Source: Paracoccaceae bacterium
GTDB lineage: Bacteria > Pseudomonadota > Alphaproteobacteria > Rhodobacterales > Rhodobacteraceae
Length of the DNA stretch: 6,319 nucleotides
Assembly (NCBI GenBank): GCA_007134405.1
Contig: SLKW01000060.1
Location: forward strand, 1-6,319
Direction: 5' to 3'
Below the pieces are notes generated by a model that was given only the letters and a program-made list of their open reading frames with translations, was not told the origin of the DNA and ran no database searches. Position 1 is the stretch's first letter; every line of letters starts with the position of its first letter. Shown here one piece after another: positions 1 through 5,610 of the stretch. The position numbers and the translations under genes were made by a program.

Positions 1-141
1 GGGCGCGTCGGCCAGCCGCAGTGACTGGCCCAGCCGAATCTGCGTGTCCTGCGCCAGCGCCGCCTGCGGCAAGCCGGCGAGCGCGAGGCAGAGAGACGCG
101 GCAATCAGGGCGGCGAGGGGCTGGCGTTGGGGACGCGGCAT
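1..141 (-). CDS. lptA: LptA, periplasmic LPS-transport protein (N-terminal part only)
   Basis: This is the first 47 codons of a gene that runs off the left edge of the window. The reading frame begins with a typical Sec signal peptide: a short basic start (MPRPQRQ), a hydrophobic stretch at about residues 9-24, and a probable cleavage site after ALA (residues 28-30), leaving a mature N-terminus QDTQIRLG. LptA is the periplasmic protein that bridges LptC at the inner membrane and LptD at the outer membrane, carrying LPS through the periplasm. The start is supported by an AGGAG ribosome binding site lying inside the last codons of lptC, and only 3 bases separate the lptC stop from this ATG. Little of the mature domain is visible, so the name rests mainly on the secretion signal and the position directly after lptC. 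Any exported protein encoded after lptC would look similar over this length. Confidence 0.82.
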   Translation of the reverse strand, partial: MPRPQRQPLAALIAASLCLALAGLPQAALAQDTQIRLGQSLRLADAP

Positions 142-144
142 GGC

Positions 145-768
145 TTACTCCTGATCCTGCGGGTGGTATAGAAGCCTGACCCCGCCGGTGAAGACAAGGC
201 GCTGGTTGCCCGGCCCACGGGGATCCTGGGTCACGCGCAGGGCGCCGGCCTCGAACTCGCCCGCCGGCGCATCCCCGGAGATCGGGCCCGGCGACGAGAG
301 CCAGGTGCGATCGAGCGCGCCGGTGATCCGTTCGCTTTCCAGCCGGTATCCGGGCGTCGCGGTCAGCTCGATCGCGCCGGTCATCTCGAAATAGCCGTCG
401 CCGCGGTCGATGGCGCCGCTGTCGGCGCGCGCTGTGACGCGACCGCCCTGCGGCCCTTCGAGCGCCAGCGTCAGTCCCGACGCCTCGAGCCTGAGGACCG
501 CGCCGGGGTCGGTGCGCGCCGTCTCGGCGGTGATGCGCAGGGCCGCGCCGCCATCGGTGACACCGGCGAAACTGGCGCCCGACACGCGGGGATCGCGGGC
601 GCGTTCCTCGACATCGATTTCGGCCAGCGGGATCGCGCGGGTGGGATCGACCGTTTCGGCGAAGAGGAACACCATGGACAGAAGCGCCAGCGCGGTGAGG
701 GGCAGCGCCACCTTCAGCGCCCAGACGAGGCGCGAATGCCGCCGATCGAAACGTGCAGGCGCGTCCAT
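145..768 (-). CDS. lptC: LptC, inner-membrane-anchored LPS export protein
   Basis: A 207-residue protein with a short cytoplasmic basic N-terminus (RFDRRHSR), a single membrane segment at about residues 17-37, and a periplasmic domain rich in beta-strand-like alternation. Sequence hints of the LptC/OstA-like fold include the DPRVSGASF segment near residue 59 and the repeated ALRIT, LRLEASGLTL and YRLESERITG strands. LptC receives LPS from the LptB2FG ABC transporter and passes it to LptA. The length fits the family, usually about 190-220 residues. The start at 768 has a GAGGGG ribosome binding site about 6 bases upstream and begins 8 bases after the RNase D stop. The same frame stays open upstream to 1320, but that extension lies antiphase inside RNase D and has no membrane-protein character. 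The order RNase D, lptC, lptA, usually followed by lptB, is familiar in alphaproteobacteria, so co-transcription is very likely. Confidence 0.9.
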   Translation of the reverse strand: MDAPARFDRRHSRLVWALKVALPLTALALLSMVFLFAETVDPTRAIPLAEIDVEERARDPRVSGASFAGVTDGGAALRITAETARTDPGAVLRLEASGLTLALEGPQGGRVTARADSGAIDRGDGYFEMTGAIELTATPGYRLESERITGALDRTWLSSPGPISGDAPAGEFEAGALRVTQDPRGPGNQRLVFTGGVRLLYHPQDQE

Positions 769-776
769 TCCGCCCC

Positions 777-1388
777 TCAATGCGCGAAGATGTCGGTCTC
801 TGGCCAGCCGGCGAGATCGAGCGCGGCGCGGGCCGGCAGGAAGTCGAAACAGGCCTGCGCCAGCGCCACCCGCCCCTCGCGCGCCAGCATCGGCTGCAGC
901 GCCGCCTTGAGCTTGTGCAGATGCAGCACGTCCGAAGCCGCGTATTCCATCTGCGCCGCGCTCAGTTCCGCCGCGCCCCAGTCCGAGCTTTGCTGCTGCT
1001 TCGAGATGTCGATGTCGAGAAGCTCGGACACCAGGTATTTCAGCCCGTGGCGGTCGGTATAGGTGCGGGTGAGTTTCGAGGCGATCTTGGTGCACCAGAC
1101 CGGCGCGGTCAGGACGTCGAAGCGATGCAGCAGGACCGCGATGTCGAAACGTCCGAAATGAAAGAGTTTCAGCACATCCGGGTCGCCCAAGAGCGCGGCA
1201 AGGTTCGGCGCCGGCGCGCCGCCCTGGGCGACCTGCACCAGATGCGCGTCGCCGTCGCCCGCCGAGAGCTGCACGAGGCAGAGCCGGTCGCGATGCGGGT
1301 TGAGGCCCATCGTCTCGCAATCGATGGCGACGACGGGGCCCAGATCCAGCCCGTCGGGCAGATCGTTGCGATGCAGATGGATGCTCAT
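777..1388 (-). CDS. rnd: Ribonuclease D-like 3'-5' exoribonuclease (short form)
   Basis: A 203-residue DEDDy-family exonuclease domain. Exo I is visible as AIDCETMGL (D23, E25), Exo II as FHFGRFD (D82), and Exo III as YAASD (Y149, D153), so all four metal-binding acidic residues and the catalytic tyrosine are present. RNase D trims 3' ends of tRNA precursors and other structured RNAs in the cytoplasm. The protein stops soon after the exonuclease domain and has no HRDC domain, unlike the E. coli enzyme of about 375 residues; this short form is common in alphaproteobacteria. I chose ATG 1388 because an AAGGA ribosome binding site precedes it at good spacing and the conserved domain follows quickly. 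An upstream ATG at 1499 would add 37 residues of non-conserved character covering the putative promoter. It lies 8 bases upstream of lptC and probably leads that operon. Confidence 0.9.
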   Translation of the reverse strand: MSIHLHRNDLPDGLDLGPVVAIDCETMGLNPHRDRLCLVQLSAGDGDAHLVQVAQGGAPAPNLAALLGDPDVLKLFHFGRFDIAVLLHRFDVLTAPVWCTKIASKLTRTYTDRHGLKYLVSELLDIDISKQQQSSDWGAAELSAAQMEYAASDVLHLHKLKAALQPMLAREGRVALAQACFDFLPARAALDLAGWPETDIFAH

Positions 1389-1442
1389 CGGGTGTCCTTG
1401 CGCCGGGGCGGTGGCGGAAGCAAATGTTATCGCGCCCGAAAT

Positions 1443-1460
1443 CAGCGACTTAGATGCCAA
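1443..1460 (-). promoter_or_regulatory. Candidate sigma-54 (-24/-12) promoter element
   Basis: On the minus strand the sequence TTGGCATCTAAGTCGCTG carries GG (1457-1458) and GC (1445-1446) with the exact spacing of the RpoN consensus TGGCACG-N4-TTGCW. It matches TGGCA, T, GC and the following T, and differs at the C and G after TGGCA and at one T of TTGC. Transcription would start near 1433, about 45 bases before the RNase D start. One partial match of this quality may be coincidence. Confidence 0.25.
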
Positions 1461-1475
1461 TTCCCGCGCAGTCTT

Positions 1476-1495
1476 ACCAGCTTGGCCAAACTGGT
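1476..1495 (-). terminator. Hairpin after the kinase-nagA-GDPD-racemase operon
   Basis: The minus-strand transcript ACCAGTTTGGCCAAGCTGGT can fold into an 8-bp stem with a GGCC loop, including one U-G wobble at the sixth pair. It begins 15 bases past the racemase-like stop codon. In the plus-strand transcript the same pair would be a C-A mismatch, so the structure suits RNA made in the direction of the upstream operon. No U-tract follows, so it is not a standard intrinsic terminator. It could be a 3' stabilising stem or, at DNA level, an operator. Confidence 0.35.
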
Positions 1496-1510
1496 GCAAC
1501 CGCGCGGGGT

Positions 1511-2629
1511 CTAACCCGTCTCAGTGTCGAGCAGGCCGCGCATCCGCAAGTCGGCGAGGAGCTGGGCGCGATGCGCGTCGCGCGCCGGGATCGCGCCGGG
1601 TGCCGGCGCCGCGGCATCGAAGCGGGGCGCCGGGGCGGGTTGCAGGGCCTCCGCCCGATCGGACCAGGTCGCGCGCGCCGCCATGTGCGGATCGCGCGCC
1701 GCCTCCCAGGGGCTGAGCACGGGGGCCACGCAGGCGTCGGTCCCGGCGAAGAGCGCGGCCCAATGGTCGCGCGGCTGGCTGGCGAACAGAGCCTCGAGCC
1801 GCTGCGCGGCGCGCGGCCAGGTCTCTGCCTCGTACTGGCGCGCGAAATCGGCGTCCTCGCCAAGCCCGAGCACCGCAAGGAAGGTGGCGTAGAACTTCGC
1901 CTCGAGGCATTGCACCGAGATGAAGCCGCCATCCTTGCAGGCATAGCTGCGCGACCAGTGCGGCCCGTCGAGAAGGCTTTTGCCGCGCGCCTCCTCCAGC
2001 ATGCCAGCGGGCGCCATCGACATCAGAAGCGCCAGCATATGCGCCGAGCCGTCGACGATGGCGGCATCGACGACCGTTCCCTGCCCGGTACGGCCAGCGC
2101 GGATGAGCCCGGCCAGCATGCCGGCCACCAGATACATCGCACCGCCGCCGATATCGCCCACAAGCGTGGCCGGCGTCACCGGCGGCTGGCCGGGCAGGCC
2201 CGCATACCAGAGCGCGCCCGAGAGCGCGATGTAGTTCAGGTCGTGCCCGGCCTCGCTTGCGCGCGGCCCCTCCTGGCCCCAGCCTGTCATCCGGCCGTAG
2301 ACCAGCCGGGGATTGAGCGCCTGCGCGGCCTCCGGCCCCAGGCCAAGACGCTCCATCACGCCGGGACGGAACCCCTCGATCAGTCCGTCGGCCGAAGCGA
2401 TGAGCCCGCGCACGACGGCCATGTCGGCCTTCGCCTTCAGATCGAGCGCAATGGTCTTCTTGCCGCGGTTCAGGATCGAGCGGTCGGGCACACCGGGGGC
2501 CGCCGCGCCGCCCGGGCGCTGGATGCAGATCACCTCGGCGCCCTGGTCCGCCAGCCACATCGCGGCGAAGGGGCCGGGGCCGAGTCCCTCGATCTCGACG
2601 ATGCGCAGGCCCGCCAGCATGCCGCTCAT
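1511..2629 (-). CDS. Alpha-methylacyl-CoA racemase-like protein (CaiB/BaiF family III CoA-transferase)
   Basis: A 372-residue family III CoA-transferase fold protein. The N-terminal motif LRIVEIEGLGPGPFAAMWLAD (from residue 8), NRGKKTIALDLK (54-65), RPGVMERLGLGP (88-99) and GWGQEGP (116-122) are family hallmarks. The GLGPGPFAAM form is typical of the racemase branch. Residues H129 (in GHDLNYIALSG), D159 (in GDIGGG) and E243 (in CLEAKFY) line up with the His, Asp and Glu of Mycobacterium MCR (H126, D156, E241). This suggests a cytoplasmic 2-methylacyl-CoA epimerase acting in branched-chain fatty acid breakdown, rather than a CoA-transferase; substrate is unknown. Length is close to MCR (about 360). 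The start at 2629 overlaps the GDPD stop as ATGA, implying translational coupling; ATG 2620 is a possible alternative. Neither has a strong ribosome binding site. The frame stays open up to 3481, but that part is out-of-frame GDPD sequence. The C-terminus (about 331-350) is Ala/Pro-rich. Confidence 0.92.
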   Translation of the reverse strand: MSGMLAGLRIVEIEGLGPGPFAAMWLADQGAEVICIQRPGGAAAPGVPDRSILNRGKKTIALDLKAKADMAVVRGLIASADGLIEGFRPGVMERLGLGPEAAQALNPRLVYGRMTGWGQEGPRASEAGHDLNYIALSGALWYAGLPGQPPVTPATLVGDIGGGAMYLVAGMLAGLIRAGRTGQGTVVDAAIVDGSAHMLALLMSMAPAGMLEEARGKSLLDGPHWSRSYACKDGGFISVQCLEAKFYATFLAVLGLGEDADFARQYEAETWPRAAQRLEALFASQPRDHWAALFAGTDACVAPVLSPWEAARDPHMAARATWSDRAEALQPAPAPRFDAAAPAPGAIPARDAHRAQLLADLRMRGLLDTETG

Positions 2630-3393
2630 GCGCCGTGCCACTGACCGCGGCGGATCAGCACCTCTTTCAGAAGGCTCGGCCGGTCGGTCATGATCCCGTC
2701 CACGCCCAGGTCCAGGAGCCGTGTCATCTGGGCCTCGTCGTCCACCGTCCAGACCTGCACGCGGATGCCGGCCGCATGCGCCGCGCGCACGAAGCGCCGC
2801 GTGACGACAGGTATGCCGCGATAGCGCGGCGGCACCTGCACGACACGAAATTTCCCCGCCGGCACCGGCAGGCCAAAGCCCCGGAGCATCACCCCGATCA
2901 CACCGACATAGGCGGGCGACCAGGCCAGATCCTCGCCCAACAACTCTCGCAGCCGGCGCGTGCGGGCGGCGCGAAAGGCGCCGACGCAGACCCGGTCCAG
3001 CGCCCCCGAACGCCGGATGACGGCCGCCAGAGGCTCGACCACGGCGTCGGATTTCGCCTCGATGGTGAAGCAGAGGTCGGGGAAGGCCTCGAGCACCGCC
3101 TCGAGCCGCGGGATCTCGGCCCCGCCATGCGTGCGCAGGCGGCTGATCTGGTACCAGTCGAGTTCGCCGACGGCCCGCTTTTCGCCCGTCATCCGCTCGA
3201 AGGTCGGATCGTGATGCACGACCACCTCGCCGTCGCGGCTGGCATGAACGTCGATCTCGATATGGCCGTAGCCCAGCGCGGCGGCATGGGCGAAGGCGGG
3301 CAACGTGTTCTCCTCGACCTCGAGCGCGCCGCCGCGATGGGCGATGGCGAGCGGCGGCGTGTGGTCGAGAAAGGCAGGGTGCGCAGCGGGCAT
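2626..3393 (-). CDS. Glycerophosphodiester phosphodiesterase
   Basis: A 255-residue TIM-barrel GDPD enzyme, hydrolysing glycerophosphodiesters to glycerol-3-phosphate and an alcohol. Visible motifs are the catalytic AHRGG (H19, R20) with EEN (27-29), the metal ligands EID (E46, D48), HHD with H61, IEAK with E112, then VWTVDD (214-219) and the closing GIMTDRP (233-239). No signal peptide or membrane segment is seen, so it is probably cytoplasmic, unlike periplasmic GlpQ. The start is uncertain. ATG 3393 gives the usual short lead before AHRGG. ATG 3471 overlaps the nagA stop as ATGA, matching the other junctions of the operon, but adds 26 low-complexity residues encoded across a strong GC-rich inverted repeat. 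I prefer 3393. It overlaps the racemase-like gene downstream by 4 bases. It has no obvious link to amino-sugar catabolism. Confidence 0.9.
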   Translation of the reverse strand: MPAAHPAFLDHTPPLAIAHRGGALEVEENTLPAFAHAAALGYGHIEIDVHASRDGEVVVHHDPTFERMTGEKRAVGELDWYQISRLRTHGGAEIPRLEAVLEAFPDLCFTIEAKSDAVVEPLAAVIRRSGALDRVCVGAFRAARTRRLRELLGEDLAWSPAYVGVIGVMLRGFGLPVPAGKFRVVQVPPRYRGIPVVTRRFVRAAHAAGIRVQVWTVDDEAQMTRLLDLGVDGIMTDRPSLLKEVLIRRGQWHGA

Positions 3394-3410
3394 GGGTCCA
3401 TAATCCGCAT

Positions 3411-3449
3411 CCCCGCCCGGCTGTCGAGCACCTTTTCCGGTGGGCGGGG
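3411..3449 (-). other. GC-rich inverted repeat between nagA and GDPD
   Basis: The arms CCCCGCCC (3411-3418, plus strand) and GGGCGGGG (3442-3449, with a second copy at 3447-3454) are perfectly complementary over 8 bases. An inner CACC/GGTG pair (3429-3432 and 3439-3442) could form a small alternative stem. The element lies in the 74 bases between the nagA stop and the preferred GDPD start. No U-tract follows, so it is not a standard terminator. It may stabilise upstream mRNA or damp expression of the distal genes. If GDPD starts at 3471 instead, it is simply coding sequence. Confidence 0.4.
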
Positions 3450-3467
3450 CGGGGTGATCGAAGGCCG

Positions 3468-4634
3468 TCATCCGGCAGCACCCCGGTCAGGGGCGGCCTG
3501 CGGCAGCCGTTCGCCAGACTGCCAGACAGCGCGCAGCATCATGTCCGCATCGAGATGCACGAAGTCGGCGGGCAGGCCGGGGCCGAGCGCGCCGCGATCC
3601 CGCGCGCCGACCAGCCCGGCCGGGATCCGCGTCGCCATGGCGAGCGCGCGCGCCGGGTCGCAGCCCAGACGGGTCAGATGCGCGATCGATCGCGGCAGGC
3701 TGATATCGGCCCCGGCCAGCGTGCCGTCGGCAAGCGTCAACCGGCCGTCCGCCCGCGCGATCCGCCGCGCGCCGAGGGTGAATGCTGTCAGGCCCGTCCC
3801 CGCTACCGCCATCGCGTCCGAGACCACGAACAGCCGGTCGGGCGCCTTGGCGGCCAGCGCCGTGCGCAGCGCGGCATCGGCCACATGCACGCCATCGGCG
3901 ATGATCCCGGCATGAACCGGCCCGGCAAGCGACGCGCCGACCAGACCCGGCGCGCGCCCGGCCAACTGGCTCATGGCGTTGAAGAGATGCGTGACCGCGC
4001 GGGCGCCGGCGGCAAAGGCAGCCTCGGCGGCCTCGGACGCGCAGTCGCTGTGGCCCAGGCTGACCACGGCGCCGGCGCGGGCGAGCCGGGCGATCTGCTC
4101 TGCCGTCGCGGCCTCGGGCGCCAGGGTGACCATCAGCGCCGGAAGGGCGCGGGCGGCGATTTCCAGCGCGGCGAGGTCAGGCTCGGTCATCGGGCGGATC
4201 AGGGCGGGATCGTGCGCCCCGGCGCGGCGCGGGTCCAGATGCGGGCCCTCCAGATGCAGACCCAGGAAGCCCGGAACACGCGCGCGCACGGCAGCGATGC
4301 CGGCCTCGATCACCTGCGCGGTGACCTCGGGGCGGTCGGTGATCAGCGTGGGCATGATGCCGGTCGCCCCCAGCCGGGCGTGCGCCGCGCAGATCCGCGC
4401 GATCATGTTGGCGGTTGCGCCGGCGCCCAACATCACCCCATCGCCGCCATTGACCTGCAGATCGATCAGGCCCGGTGCCAGAATGCCCGGCCCCAGATCC
4501 TCGACCGGGACACCCTGAGGGGTGTCTCCCGCCGGCAGCACGGCGGCGATCTGCGCGTCTTCCACCACGAGCGTGGCGCCGGAAAGAACGCGCGCGCCAT
4601 CGAAAAGCCGCTCGGCGCGGAACGCGCGGATCAT
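3468..4634 (-). CDS. nagA: N-acetylglucosamine-6-phosphate deacetylase
   Basis: A 388-residue amidohydrolase, the normal NagA length (E. coli 382). It hydrolyses GlcNAc-6-phosphate to glucosamine-6-phosphate and acetate in the cytoplasm. Motifs in order: PGLIDLQVNGGDG (54-66), in which the first metal site has Q60 and N62 in place of HxH, as in the single-metal E. coli enzyme; HLEGPHL with metal ligand E129; GAHDP with H141; SLGHSD with H195; THLFNAM with H216; ADGVH with H250; and SDAMAVAGT with catalytic D273. The key residues expected of an active enzyme are all present. The start overlaps the kinase stop by 4 bases (ATGA), so the two are probably translationally coupled. Upstream steps are supplied by the neighbouring kinase and the divergent murQ. 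No deaminase (nagB) is visible in the window. Confidence 0.96.
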   Translation of the reverse strand: MIRAFRAERLFDGARVLSGATLVVEDAQIAAVLPAGDTPQGVPVEDLGPGILAPGLIDLQVNGGDGVMLGAGATANMIARICAAHARLGATGIMPTLITDRPEVTAQVIEAGIAAVRARVPGFLGLHLEGPHLDPRRAGAHDPALIRPMTEPDLAALEIAARALPALMVTLAPEAATAEQIARLARAGAVVSLGHSDCASEAAEAAFAAGARAVTHLFNAMSQLAGRAPGLVGASLAGPVHAGIIADGVHVADAALRTALAAKAPDRLFVVSDAMAVAGTGLTAFTLGARRIARADGRLTLADGTLAGADISLPRSIAHLTRLGCDPARALAMATRIPAGLVGARDRGALGPGLPADFVHLDADMMLRAVWQSGERLPQAAPDRGAAG

Positions 4635-5497
4635 GCCCGCGCCATCCGCTCCGCCCGCCAGAGCGCGCCGTCGAGGATCGACCCGCGCGGCGTGGCCTGC
4701 GGCCAGTGCCCGCCGCGCGCCGCCAGCCGCGCCGCGATCACCGGCCCGATGCCGCCCATCAGCGCGACCGGCAGCACGCGTCCCTCGGGCTGCAGCCGGT
4801 CCACGGCGCGGATGACCCAGTCGGTGGCATCGGTCAAGATGCCGTCCGCGACCGGGCAGCCGGCCGTCGCGTGATCGAGGACCTTGGGCGCGAGCGCCGC
4901 GAATTGCGCCGGTCGCGCATCGCGCGCGAAGATCATCATCGCGCCGACATCGCCGAAATGCGCCCAGAACGCGGCGGTGACCGGCCCTTCCGGCACCAGC
5001 CCGTCGCGCGCATGCAGCGTCCGGCGCATCGCCTCGCGCGCGATCCAGGCGCCACTGGCCTCGTCGCCCAGCTGGAAACCGTAGCCGCCGAGCCTGCGCA
5101 TCTGCCCCCCGATCTGCCGGGCAAAAACCGACCCGGTGCCAAGGGCGGCGATGATCCCGTCCTCGCCCTCGAACGCGCCGGAGAGCGCGAGATCCACATC
5201 GCCGACCACATCGACCCGCGGCAGGTCCAGCGCCGCGGCGATGCGCGGCCCCGCGCCCGTCTCGACCGCCCCGGCGATGCCGAGCACGGCGAAGGTGTCC
5301 GCATCACTTCCGGCCAGGCCGCGCGCCTCGGCCAGTGTCTGGGCGACCAGGTCGCGGATCACGGCGATGGCGCCGTCGGGATCGGTGTGCACATTGGCCG
5401 AACCGCCGCGATGCTCGGCCGTCATCCGCCCGTCCGCCAACCGCGCCCGCGCCCGGCACCCCGTTCCGCCCCCGTCGAGCCCAAGATAGATTTGCAT
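4631..5497 (-). CDS. BadF/BadG-type sugar kinase, probable N-acetylglucosamine (or MurNAc/GlcNAc) kinase
   Basis: A 288-residue ASKHA-fold kinase of the BadF/BadG/BcrA/BcrD family, which includes eukaryotic NAGK and clostridial MurK. The phosphate-1 loop is LGLDGGGTGCRA (D8-G11), a probable catalytic Asp lies in VVGDVDLALSGA (D100), phosphate-2 is AALGTGS (118-123), the family signature GYGFQLGDEASGAWI spans 138-152, and the adenosine loop is ALMGGIGP (245-252). It should phosphorylate the 6-OH of GlcNAc in the cytoplasm; its placement beside murQ makes MurNAc a possible second substrate. ATG 5497 has an AGAGGG ribosome binding site and leads straight into the P-loop, so I prefer it to ATG 5521, which adds 8 residues (MGAGKEGG) that are really the ribosome binding site region translated. 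It is the first gene of the operon. A glucosamine-specific kinase of the same family is the main alternative. Confidence 0.9.
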   Translation of the reverse strand: MQIYLGLDGGGTGCRARARLADGRMTAEHRGGSANVHTDPDGAIAVIRDLVAQTLAEARGLAGSDADTFAVLGIAGAVETGAGPRIAAALDLPRVDVVGDVDLALSGAFEGEDGIIAALGTGSVFARQIGGQMRRLGGYGFQLGDEASGAWIAREAMRRTLHARDGLVPEGPVTAAFWAHFGDVGAMMIFARDARPAQFAALAPKVLDHATAGCPVADGILTDATDWVIRAVDRLQPEGRVLPVALMGGIGPVIAARLAARGGHWPQATPRGSILDGALWRAERMARA

Positions 5498-5550
5498 GCC
5501 ACCCTCTTTGCCCGCACCCATAGCAAGCGCGTGGCGAGGCGGGAAGAGCG

Positions 5551-5579
5551 TTGACAGCGCCGGCGGGGCGGGCTTGGGT
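5551..5579 (+). promoter_or_regulatory. murQ: Candidate sigma-70 promoter for murQ
   Basis: A perfect -35 hexamer TTGACA lies at 5551-5556. With a 17-base spacer the -10 position reads TTGGGT (5574-5579), which matches TATAAT only at the first and last bases. Weak -10 boxes are common in GC-rich alphaproteobacteria. Transcription would start near 5586, about 25 bases before the murQ ATG. The -35 is the only strong part of the evidence. Confidence 0.4.
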
Positions 5580-5600
5580 GCCGCGACGCAGCCAAAGCCC
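5570..5600 (+). other. Imperfect dyad in front of murQ
   Basis: GGGCTT (5570-5575) pairs with AAGCCC (5595-5600). Inside it GG pairs with CC, and TGC (5578-5580 region) pairs with GCA, around a CGCGAC loop, with one bulged A and one G-G mismatch. About 11 base pairs in total. It overlaps the candidate -10 box and ends just before the murQ ribosome binding site, so it could be a repressor operator or a leader hairpin. Confidence 0.35.
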
Positions 5601-5610
5601 CAGGACCAGC

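Larger units (their letters stand above)
1389..1510 (-). promoter_or_regulatory. Intergenic region upstream of the RNase D-lptC-lptA unit
   Basis: This 122-base gap separates the CoA-racemase-like gene from RNase D. It is noticeably less GC-rich than its surroundings, as expected of a promoter region. It contains an 8-bp hairpin close to the upstream gene's stop, then (minus strand) a sigma-54-like TTGGCAT...GCTG element, an AT-rich GATAACAT block at about 1424-1431, and the AAGGA ribosome binding site. No good sigma-70 -35 box lies at the right distance from GATAAC or TAACAT. The region probably drives the RNase D-lptC-lptA operon, but which element is the real promoter cannot be decided by eye. 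Confidence 0.5.
5498..5610. promoter_or_regulatory. Divergent promoter region between the kinase operon and murQ
   Basis: This 113-base region must hold the start signals for both directions. Toward murQ there is a perfect TTGACA and an AGGA ribosome binding site (5602-5605). Toward the kinase there is an AGAGGG ribosome binding site and a possible -10 reading TATGGG on the minus strand (plus coordinates 5517-5522), but no convincing -35. A dyad at 5570-5600 could be an operator. The shared region suggests co-regulation of murQ with the kinase and nagA. No regulator gene is present in the window. Confidence 0.6.

Noticed and set aside
769..1320. In-frame upstream extension of lptC, giving a 391-residue frame
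   Set aside because: It lies wholly inside RNase D in another frame, is Arg/Ala-rich without domain character, and lptC has a proper ribosome binding site and membrane segment from ATG 768.
1389..1499. Longer RNase D starting at ATG 1499
   Set aside because: The 37 extra residues are not like the family and would cover the promoter-like region; ATG 1388 has a good ribosome binding site.
2630..3481. In-frame upstream extension of the racemase-like gene, giving a 656-residue apparent fusion
   Set aside because: The extension is the GDPD gene read in the wrong frame; the family N-terminus starts right at 2629. It is not a real fusion.
1454..5554. Long plus-strand open frames at 1454-2644, 2635-3915, 3555-4874 and 4475-5554
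   Set aside because: All are antisense to well-supported genes, are rich in Arg, Gly, His and Ala with no recognisable motifs, and arise from the lack of stop codons in GC-rich DNA.
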